Assembly: GCA_017468215.1 (NCBI GenBank)
Contig: JAFUJG010000291.1
Location: 1-11,526 of the forward strand
Source: Clostridia bacterium
GTDB lineage: Bacteria > Bacillota > Clostridia > UMGS1883
DNA: 11,526 nt
Direction of reading: 5' to 3'
Shown: in pieces, positions 5,165-11,526 of the stretch
Numbering within the stretch: position 1 is the stretch's first letter
Layout of the letters: the number at the start of each line of letters is the position of its first letter
The notes under the pieces: generated by a model
The model's database searches: none
What the model was told of the DNA's origin: nothing
Seen by the model: only the letters and a program-made list of their open reading frames with translations
Position numbers and translations under genes: made by a program

Positions 5165-7459
5165 ATGATAAAGAAGATAACGGCACTTGCTCTTTGCTTT
5201 ATAATGCTTCTTTCGCTTACATCCTTTGCGGCGACCTTTAAGGATGTAGCTGACGATGGCAGCGAAACAAGCGAGGCAATTGAGGTGCTCAGCGAGCTGG
5301 GAGTTCTTTCCGGAATGGGCGACGGCACCTTTTCGCCTTATACAACTCTGACAAGAGCTCAGGTGGCTAAGATTGCAGTTTGCATTATGGGAAAAACCAA
5401 GGAAGCAGTTGCAACTACTGACGCCTTCAGCGACGTTAAGTCAACACATTGGTATTCAGGATATGTCAATGTGGTTGCAAAGGAAGGCATAATAACAGGC
5501 TATCCTGACGGAAGCTTCGGTGCAAACGACCCCATTACATATGCACAGACTGTTACAATCCTTATAAGGCTTTTAGGCTACAATGCCTCCGATGTAGGAC
5601 ACAAGTGGCCTCAGGGCTATCTTGACAAGGCGAGCCTTCTGGGCTTAAGCGAGGGCATGAGTCTTACTGCAAACGATACCGTAACAAGAGCCGATGCGGC
5701 AGTTCTCATATACCGTGCTCTTTTTACCGACATGAAGGATACAAAAAACGCTCTTATCACAAAAATGGATAAAAACGTTTACGAGGATACAATTATCCTG
5801 GCAACAAGCAATGAAAACGCATCGCTTCTGGTAAATCAGGTGCAGACCGATGCAGGAATATTTACCTTTGATGCAAACACCTGTGATATGACAAAGTTCA
5901 CAGGCTGTGAAGGAACGGTGGTTGTTAATGATGAATCAAAGGTGATTGCCTTTGTTGAAAATGACAGCTTTACAAAAAAGAGCTATGTTATAATGGCGGC
6001 TTATTCTGAAGGTAATTCGGATAACATATCACTTGTAACGGAAAATAACGGTACAGTTACTATTAATGCAAAGACAACAATTTACATGAACGGCGGAGAA
6101 TACACAGCCGCAAAGCTCTCCGAGGGCATTAACGCAGGCAGCAGTATTACTCTCTTTGAGGAAAACGGAGCCGTGAAGTACGCTTTTGTTGAGGAATATA
6201 AAAACCAAGGCCCCATCACCGTAACCGATGAAACAAGGGTTAAAACAATTTTTGATATTGAAAATCCCGACAAAACAAAGGTTATCAGAAAAGGTGTTTC
6301 TGCCACATGGGATGACATTGAACGTTATGATGTTCTTTACTATTCTGAACGAACAAACACCCTCTATGTGTACTGTGACCGTGTATCGGGCATGTATGAG
6401 GAAGCTTACCCCATGAAAACAAACGTAACACGTGTAACCGTGTCTGGTAGCGAATATACTCTTACATCCATGACGGCAGTTAACAAGCTTAACGAATCAG
6501 CAGGCGCCTTTGAAATCGGCGACAGAGTTACCTTGCTTTTAGGTGAAGACGGCGGCGTTGTTGATGCTGTAAGCCTTACAGATACAGATGTTTCCATGTA
6601 CGGTGCAATTGTATCAACTTCTATGGGTCTTTCGGAGGACGATGATGCCAAGGGCAGAACGGAGTATTATGTAACCGTTCTTCACCCCGACGGTCGTGAG
6701 GTTAAATACACTGTAAAGGACGACCAATACGAAAACGAAGCAGGCGAACTGTGTGTGGTTGACTTTGAAGACGGCTATGCGGTGTTCTCGTTCCCTTCTG
6801 ATACATATGTGACAGGATATGTAAATAAAAACACACGTACTATAGGCGACAAAAAGCTTGCAGGTGATGTGAAAATTTTAGAGTACATTTCCGGCAGCGA
6901 CAGCAGTGCAACAGTTGTAACTGCAAGCCTTGCTGACATTGAAGGCTTTACCCTTGTAAAGAAAAATGTGAAAAATGTGGTGTATAATAAGAAGGGTGAG
7001 ATTGTACTGTTGTATCTTGACAATGTAACAGGCAACGAAGGCATTTTCGGTATAGTTACAGATGACCCCGGCTCACAGGACGGAAAGGCTATTAAAAGCG
7101 GCACATACACAATACTGAGCAATAACACACGCTATAGTATAAACGGCACATACACATCCCTCAGAAAGGGTGACTGCGTTGAATACGTAAGAGACGGAAA
7201 CGGTGCAACCGTGCATGAGCTTACTCAGGTTGCACAGGGAACTGTGATTGAAAGCTTGGTTGACAATGTTGTTATCCTGAACGGCGAGAGCTATACACTC
7301 GCTGACAATGCTACCATTTATGCCGGAAGAAGCTCCTCGGAAATGAAATCTGTTTCCTGGGAGGATGCGGAAGGCATGACGGGAAGAATAACCTTCTTTT
7401 CCGATAAGGCAATCCGTGAAGGCGGAAAAATAAGAGTTATAAGAATTTATACAGAATAA
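5165..7459 (+). CDS. Secreted S-layer-homology (SLH) domain protein
   Basis: The 764-residue protein is probably displayed on the cell wall. The N-terminus MIKKITALALCFIMLLSLTS is a classic signal peptide with likely cleavage after SFA (22). Three SLH domains follow: about 24-77 (FKDV..., TRAQ at 63-66), 87-140 (FSDV...HWYSGY..., with TYAQ in place of the usual TRAE-like motif) and 146-190 (TRAD at 174-177). SLH triplets bind pyruvylated secondary wall polymers in Firmicutes. The remaining 570 residues match no family I recognise. They look beta-rich and hold about seven diverged strand-turn-strand units with a G-D-x-V...G-x-V pattern, for example IGDRVTLLLGEDGGVVDAV (451-469). No catalytic motif is evident. 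It lies 23 nt after the permease and before a terminator, so it is probably co-transcribed with the exporter. Starting at ATG 5165 gives the better ribosome site and signal peptide; ATG 5144 would add seven residues. Confidence 0.88.
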   Translation: MIKKITALALCFIMLLSLTSFAATFKDVADDGSETSEAIEVLSELGVLSGMGDGTFSPYTTLTRAQVAKIAVCIMGKTKEAVATTDAFSDVKSTHWYSGYVNVVAKEGIITGYPDGSFGANDPITYAQTVTILIRLLGYNASDVGHKWPQGYLDKASLLGLSEGMSLTANDTVTRADAAVLIYRALFTDMKDTKNALITKMDKNVYEDTIILATSNENASLLVNQVQTDAGIFTFDANTCDMTKFTGCEGTVVVNDESKVIAFVENDSFTKKSYVIMAAYSEGNSDNISLVTENNGTVTINAKTTIYMNGGEYTAAKLSEGINAGSSITLFEENGAVKYAFVEEYKNQGPITVTDETRVKTIFDIENPDKTKVIRKGVSATWDDIERYDVLYYSERTNTLYVYCDRVSGMYEEAYPMKTNVTRVTVSGSEYTLTSMTAVNKLNESAGAFEIGDRVTLLLGEDGGVVDAVSLTDTDVSMYGAIVSTSMGLSEDDDAKGRTEYYVTVLHPDGREVKYTVKDDQYENEAGELCVVDFEDGYAVFSFPSDTYVTGYVNKNTRTIGDKKLAGDVKILEYISGSDSSATVVTASLADIEGFTLVKKNVKNVVYNKKGEIVLLYLDNVTGNEGIFGIVTDDPGSQDGKAIKSGTYTILSNNTRYSINGTYTSLRKGDCVEYVRDGNGATVHELTQVAQGTVIESLVDNVVILNGESYTLADNATIYAGRSSSEMKSVSWEDAEGMTGRITFFSDKAIREGGKIRVIRIYTE

Positions 7460-7463
7460 AACA

Positions 7464-7502
7464 AAAAAGGTACTTGTGTCGGCTTGATGCAGGTACCTTT
7501 TT
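7464..7502 (+). terminator. Rho-independent terminator after the SLH gene
   Basis: The stem AAAAAGGTACTTG (7464-7476) pairs with CAGGTACCTTTTT (7490-7502) over 13 positions with one G-T wobble and a 13-nt loop. The 3' arm itself ends in a T run. It starts 4 nt after the SLH stop codon and closes the 1337-7459 unit. Confidence 0.88.
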
Positions 7503-7539
7503 GTTGTATTTTAAAGCACCACTTTCTTGCAATCGCTTC

Positions 7540-7568
7540 TTGTTTTTTTGCATGCAGTGTGATATAAT
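7540..7568 (+). promoter_or_regulatory. Sigma-A-type promoter of mutS-mutL
   Basis: TTGTTT (7540-7545), a 17-nt spacer and a consensus TATAAT (7563-7568) preceded by TG at 7560-7561 form an extended -10 promoter. It lies 29 nt before the mutS start codon, after the previous terminator. No SOS-type operator is visible next to it. Confidence 0.75.
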
Positions 7569-7597
7569 TCTAATATTAATACCAAGGAGGCAAAACC

Positions 7598-10168
7598 ATG
7601 GCAGAAATGACTCCGATGATGAAGCAATACTTACAAATTAAGCAAGAAAATAAAGACGCAATATTAATGTTCCGTCTGGGCGATTTTTATGAGATGTTCT
7701 TTGACGATGCGGTAACTGCATCGAGAGAACTGGAATTAACCCTTACCGGGCGTGACTGTGGTCAGGAGGAGCGTGCACCCATGTGCGGTGTGCCTTTTCA
7801 TGCTGCACAGATTTACATTTCACGTCTTGTTGCAAAGGGCTACAAGGTAGCAATATGCGAACAGGTTGAAGACCCCAAGGAAGCTGTCGGCATTGTAAAA
7901 AGAGAAGTAATACGAATTGTAACCCCTGGCACAAATTTGGACGAGGGCGTTGTAAACAGCCAGAGCACAAATTACATAGGTGCAATCATACGTCATGGGA
8001 ACAAAAATGCCGTTGCATTTGCCGATGTTGCATCCGGTGAGCTGTCGGCAACAATTGTGGACGGTGACGAGACAGGTAATCTTTTGATAAACGAGCTTGC
8101 AAGGTTTTCGCCTGTTGAGCTGGCATTGGGCGGCGAAGCAGAGGAAAACAAGCTTTTGAGAGAATATCTTGAAAGCAGCTCCAATGCATTGTGCTTTGCC
8201 TTTGACGAGGATGTTATCAGAAAGGACGCTCAGAACACAGTTGCTTCTCAGCTTAAAAACTACGGTGAAATCGAAGACGGAGATATGCTTGTTGTAGTAG
8301 CGGCAATTATATCTTATATAAACGAAACTCAAAAAGCCAAGGTGCCCCATTTAAGAGAGGTTTCCATTTACACCTCTGGTCAGTTTGTGGAAATTGATGC
8401 TGCCAGCAGACGAAATCTTGAGCTTACCGAAACCATGCGTGAAAAAAACAAGCGTGGCTCCCTTTATGGTGTGCTTGATAAGACAAAGACCGCCATGGGC
8501 TCGAGAACCGTTAAAAACTGGATTCTGCGTCCGTTGGTTAATGCGGTGCTTATAACAAACAGGCTTGATGCCGTGGAAGAAATGGTCAATAATCTTGCTC
8601 TCAGAGAGGATTTGGCAGAATATATAGCAAAAATATGGGATATTGAAAGGCTTATGGCGAGGGTCAGCCTTAAAATGGCTAACGCAAAGGACCTGGTGGC
8701 ACTGCGTGAATCCTTCAGGCATCTTCCTGCAATAAAAAATCTATTAAAAGACACAAAGAGCGTTTATCTTTCCTACCGTGAGGGAAGGCTTGACCCCATG
8801 GAGGATATTTACGAGCTTTTGAGCCGTGCAATTGTTGATGAGCCGCCTGTGAGCCTTCGTGAGGGCGGTATTATAAGACCCGGCTACGATGAAGAAATCG
8901 ACCGTTTAAAAACCGCTGCCGCTTCGGGCAGGGAATTTATTGCATCCCTGGAAGCTAAGGAAAGAGAACGAACAGGTATTAAAAATCTTAAGGTAGGCTT
9001 TAACAAGGTTTTCGGATATTATATCGATGTAAGCAAGGGAAACCTGAGCAAAGTGCCCGAGGACTATATAAGAAAACAAACTCTTGTTAACAACGAAAGG
9101 TTTATTACCTTAGAGCTTAAGGAAGCGGAGAGTGCAGTTTTAGGTGCACAGGAAAGGCTTGTTGAGCTGGAGTATAACGCTTTTGTAAAGGTGAGAGAAA
9201 CTGTTGCCTCGGCCCTTGAAAGAATAAGCCGTACAGCAAAGGCGATTTCTGAAATTGATGCTATATATGCACTTGCAACTGTAGCAATAAAAAACAACTA
9301 CGTAAAGCCTGTTATCACAATGGGCAACGAAATCGAAATAAAAGACGGCAGGCATCCTGTTGTAGAACGTATTGCAAAGGGTGTATTTGTACCTAATGAC
9401 ACACTTTTGAACGAAAGAAACCATTCTATGGTTATAACCGGACCTAACATGGCAGGTAAAAGTACATACATGAGACAAAATGCTCTGATAGTGCTCATGG
9501 CGCAGATGGGCAGCTTTGTGTCTGCAGCTTCGTGTAAGGTGGGCGTAGTGGATAAGATATTCACACGTATCGGTGCAAGCGACGACCTTACAAGAGGACA
9601 GAGTACGTTCATGCTTGAAATGAACGAGGTAAGCTACATACTGAAAAATGCAACCAGAAAGAGCCTTGTAATACTTGACGAAATAGGCAGAGGAACATCC
9701 ACCTTTGACGGACTCAGTATTGCCTGGGCAGTAATGGAGCATATTGCAAAAAAGGTGAAGGCAAAGACACTTTTTGCAACACATTATCATGAGCTTGCGG
9801 TTCTGGAGGATGAGCTTGAAGGTGTGAAGAATTTTAACACCGCATGCAAAAAGCGTGGGGATGAGATTACATTTTTAAGGAAAATTATCCCCGGCAGCGC
9901 AGAAGCAAGCTACGGTATTGAAGTAGCACTTCTGGCAGGTGTGCCTATGCCTGTGGTTAAAAGGGCAAAGGAAATCCTGCAAAGCGTTGAAAGCGGACAA
10001 AGCGTTGAAATAAAGTCGAACAAAAAGGCAGAGAACACAATGCAGATGGGATTTGCAATGCCCAATCCTGTTGTGGATGAACTCAAAAACATTGACCCCA
10101 CAATTTTAACGCCCATCGAAGCAATGAATAAGCTCTACGAGCTGTGCCAGAAGGCAAAGAATAATTGA
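7598..10168 (+). CDS. mutS: DNA mismatch repair protein MutS
   Basis: The 856-residue protein has the usual MutS1 length and is the cytoplasmic mismatch-recognition ATPase that recruits MutL. The mismatch-reading motif F-x-E is present at Phe30 and Glu32 (GDFYEMF), which distinguishes it from MutS2. Connector and core/lever regions follow (about 125-560), including RRNLELTETMR and the clamp region with VGFNKVFGYYIDVSKGN. The ATPase domain has Walker A GPNMAGKST (615-623), TRGQSTFMLEMNE, Walker B LVILDEIGRGTSTFDG (D694, E695) and ATHYHEL. The C-terminal PIEAMNKLYELCQKAK helix is the usual small tail motif. The start is ATG 7598, with AAGGAGG (7584-7590) 7 nt upstream. It has its own promoter, and mutL follows after 31 nt. 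All key residues appear intact, in contrast to mutL. Confidence 0.97.
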   Translation: MAEMTPMMKQYLQIKQENKDAILMFRLGDFYEMFFDDAVTASRELELTLTGRDCGQEERAPMCGVPFHAAQIYISRLVAKGYKVAICEQVEDPKEAVGIVKREVIRIVTPGTNLDEGVVNSQSTNYIGAIIRHGNKNAVAFADVASGELSATIVDGDETGNLLINELARFSPVELALGGEAEENKLLREYLESSSNALCFAFDEDVIRKDAQNTVASQLKNYGEIEDGDMLVVVAAIISYINETQKAKVPHLREVSIYTSGQFVEIDAASRRNLELTETMREKNKRGSLYGVLDKTKTAMGSRTVKNWILRPLVNAVLITNRLDAVEEMVNNLALREDLAEYIAKIWDIERLMARVSLKMANAKDLVALRESFRHLPAIKNLLKDTKSVYLSYREGRLDPMEDIYELLSRAIVDEPPVSLREGGIIRPGYDEEIDRLKTAAASGREFIASLEAKERERTGIKNLKVGFNKVFGYYIDVSKGNLSKVPEDYIRKQTLVNNERFITLELKEAESAVLGAQERLVELEYNAFVKVRETVASALERISRTAKAISEIDAIYALATVAIKNNYVKPVITMGNEIEIKDGRHPVVERIAKGVFVPNDTLLNERNHSMVITGPNMAGKSTYMRQNALIVLMAQMGSFVSAASCKVGVVDKIFTRIGASDDLTRGQSTFMLEMNEVSYILKNATRKSLVILDEIGRGTSTFDGLSIAWAVMEHIAKKVKAKTLFATHYHELAVLEDELEGVKNFNTACKKRGDEITFLRKIIPGSAEASYGIEVALLAGVPMPVVKRAKEILQSVESGQSVEIKSNKKAENTMQMGFAMPNPVVDELKNIDPTILTPIEAMNKLYELCQKAKNN

Positions 10169-10199
10169 TTATGCAAAATTGACGGAACGAGGTGATATA

Positions 10200-10967
10200 A
10201 TGGGAAAGATTAATGTGCTTGACAAGGCAGTAGCCGAAAAGATAGCTGCAGGCGAGGTGGTTGAACGACCCTCCAGCGTGGTAAAGGAGCTTGTGGAAAA
10301 CAGCTTCGATGCACAAGCTACAAGTGTTACAGTTGAAATTGAACATGGCGGCACAAGCTACATCCGTGTAACAGACAACGGCGTGGGCATTATGCCTGAG
10401 GATGTTTCGGTAGCTTTTCTTCGTCATGCAACAAGTAAAATAAAAGACGAGGGCGACCTTGAGGGTATTTCGACCCTTGGCTTCAGAGGCGAGGCTCTGT
10501 GCTCTGTGAGTGCTGTTAGCCGAACTGAGATGCTTACACGTACAGCCAATAACGACATGGGCGTGTACATGGTTGTGGAAGGCGGTGAAACAAAGGAAAA
10601 CCGCACGGCAGGCTGCCCCTTGGGAACAACCGTTACGGTGAGAAATCTTTTCTTCAATACACCTGCGAGAATGAAGTTTTTGAAAAAGGATGCCACAGAG
10701 GCGGCATACATAACAGACATATGCCAGAGGGCGGCATTAAGCCATCCGGAAATTTCCTTCAGATACATTCGTGACGGACGTGACATTTTCTTCACGCCGG
10801 GGGACAATCAGCTGCGTAATACAGTGAGAGCAGTATTCGGCAAGGATATTTCCCAAGCCATGCTTGATGTTGAAGAAAAAACAGGGATATATTCCATAAA
10901 GGGTCTTACAGGCTCAAACAAGCTTTCAAGACCTAACAGAAATATGCAGTATTTCTTTGTGAACTGA
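10200..10967 (+). CDS. mutL: MutL N-terminal fragment, truncated by an in-frame TGA
   Basis: As written, this frame gives a 255-residue N-terminal piece of the mismatch repair protein MutL, which links MutS to downstream excision. The GHKL ATPase motifs are intact: IAAGEVVERP (15-24), catalytic-position Glu30 and Mg-binding Asn34 in KELVENSFDA, DNGVGI (59-64), LGFRGEAL (93-100), and GTTVTVRNLFFNTPARMKFLKK (142-163). The fragment ends at NMQYFFVN (248-255). In the family the next residues are Gly-Arg, and here Gly is replaced by TGA, followed by AGG (Arg). A product of this length would have the ATPase domain and part of the transducer domain but no linker, dimerisation or endonuclease domain, so it is unlikely to work. 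The start is ATG 10200, with GAGG (10189-10192) 7 nt upstream; an upstream in-frame TTG at 10179 is less plausible. It probably shares the mutS transcript. Confidence 0.9.
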   Translation: MGKINVLDKAVAEKIAAGEVVERPSSVVKELVENSFDAQATSVTVEIEHGGTSYIRVTDNGVGIMPEDVSVAFLRHATSKIKDEGDLEGISTLGFRGEALCSVSAVSRTEMLTRTANNDMGVYMVVEGGETKENRTAGCPLGTTVTVRNLFFNTPARMKFLKKDATEAAYITDICQRAALSHPEISFRYIRDGRDIFFTPGDNQLRNTVRAVFGKDISQAMLDVEEKTGIYSIKGLTGSNKLSRPNRNMQYFFVN

Positions 10968-11526
10968 AGGCTTGTAAAGAGCAACCTTTTGTCAGCAGCA
11001 CTTACCGAGGCTTATAAAAACGAGCTTATGGTGGGCAGGTTCCCTGTGTGCGTGCTGGATATTTCGCTTCCCTGCGAATTGGTTGATGTAAATGTTCACC
11101 CTGCAAAAACCGAGGTTAAGTTTGTAAACGAGGAGGAAGTTTACAGAGCCTTGGTAATGGTTGTACGAGGTGCCGTTACAAGGAAGAACTCAGTCGATAA
11201 AAATTTAACCTTCTTACAGCGGAATAACGCTTTTAAAACTGCTGTTGAAACACCACTGGCTGTTCAGGAAAAAATAAAGAACGTACACGAGGTTAAAAGT
11301 GCATTTGCACCCATTAAGCCTGCCAAGGAGACTCCGCTTGAAAAAAAGAGCCTGTTTGAAAGCATAAAAACAGAGCCTAAAAGGCTTGTATCAACTCCCG
11401 AGGAGCTTCCTGTTAAGAAGATAGAATCTCTTGAAATTAAGGAAACAGAGGTTGTAGTTCCAAAAGCAGAGCCTATAAAAGAGCCTCAAAAGGAGCAGGT
11501 TAAGGAAGAAGCGGTAGTTAAAAAGG
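10968..11526 (+). pseudogene. mutL: Remainder of mutL downstream of the internal stop (runs off window)
   Basis: Immediately after the TGA the same frame continues open to the last base, about 186 codons. It reads RLVKSNLLSAALTEAYKNEL, then MVGRFPVCVLDI and VDVNVHPAKTEVKF, which are the canonical continuation of the MutL transducer domain, including its conserved DNA/ATP-contact Lys region. From about 11175 it turns into a Lys/Glu/Pro-rich stretch (repeated KEP, KTEPK, PKAEP patterns), which is the flexible interdomain linker. The C-terminal dimerisation domain lies beyond the window. No good ribosome site or start codon is visible just after the stop, so independent translation of this half is unlikely. 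If the TGA is a sequencing or assembly error, this and the preceding feature are one intact gene. Confidence 0.85.

Noticed and set aside
5165..5230. Lipoprotein signal in the SLH protein (Cys at residue 11)
   Set aside because: The Cys lies in the middle of the hydrophobic stretch and the preceding residues (LAL) do not fit a lipobox; a normal signal peptidase I site after SFA fits better.
9140..9790. Minus-strand open frame (216 codons) opposite mutS
   Set aside because: It is antisense to the conserved ATPase-coding region, its Cys/Tyr/His-rich composition is that of a shadow frame, and no ribosome site or homology is recognisable.
10965..10967. TGA recoded as glycine throughout the genome (as in SR1/Gracilibacteria)
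   Set aside because: The replaced residue is Gly, which makes this tempting, but TGA is the natural end of hemZ (859-861), the ABC ATPase (3952-3954, overlapping the next ATG) and mutS (10166-10168) at family-typical lengths, and GGA is used normally for Gly elsewhere.
10965..11000. Selenocysteine insertion at the mutL TGA
   Set aside because: The family residue is Gly rather than Cys, and the downstream sequence offers only a 4-bp AAGG/CCTT pairing, not a convincing SECIS-like hairpin.

Overview
The window looks like chromosome from an anaerobic Firmicute of the class Clostridia. The evidence is a HemZ-type coproporphyrinogen dehydrogenase, an S-layer-homology (SLH) surface protein, strong AGGAGG-type ribosome binding sites, GTG and TTG starts beside ATG, and AT-rich intergenic regions with compact terminators. 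All genes lie on the + strand. I cannot place it at genus level from sequence alone. TGA, TAA and overlapping stop/start junctions are used in the ordinary way, so the standard bacterial code applies.

Layout: (1) 1-1207, the 3' part of hemZ, translationally coupled through a 14-nt overlap to a small zinc-ribbon protein and closed by a terminator. (2) 1208-1336, an intergenic stretch with the terminator, an 11-bp inverted repeat and a candidate promoter. (3) 1337-7459, a four-gene unit: membrane-fusion/adaptor protein, MacB-type ABC ATPase, MacB/FtsX-type permease, and a secreted SLH-domain protein. Gaps are 20 nt, a 4-nt overlap and 23 nt. The unit ends at a second terminator (7464-7502). (4) 7540-11526, a good extended -10 promoter, mutS, and mutL 31 nt downstream, which runs off the window.

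The first three genes of the middle unit form a MacA/MacB-like export system: the adaptor is anchored by one N-terminal membrane helix, the ATPase drives mechanotransmission, and the permease couples to it. The fourth gene shares the transcription unit and encodes a protein expected on the cell wall. No outer-membrane channel is present. The adaptor is unusual: its lipoyl/barrel module is duplicated, and it carries a roughly 100-residue Met/Pro/Gly-rich insert, with a 39-bp tandem repeat, plus a Gly/Met tail.

The most notable observation is in mutL. A TGA stop stands at codon 256 where the family has the invariant Gly of the YFFVNGR motif. The same frame continues without another stop or frameshift to the window end (about 186 codons) and still encodes the VNVHPAKTEVKF motif. 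This is a one-base nonsense change (GGA to TGA), real or an assembly error, that would remove the MutL dimerisation/endonuclease half. If real, the organism may be a mismatch-repair-deficient mutator.
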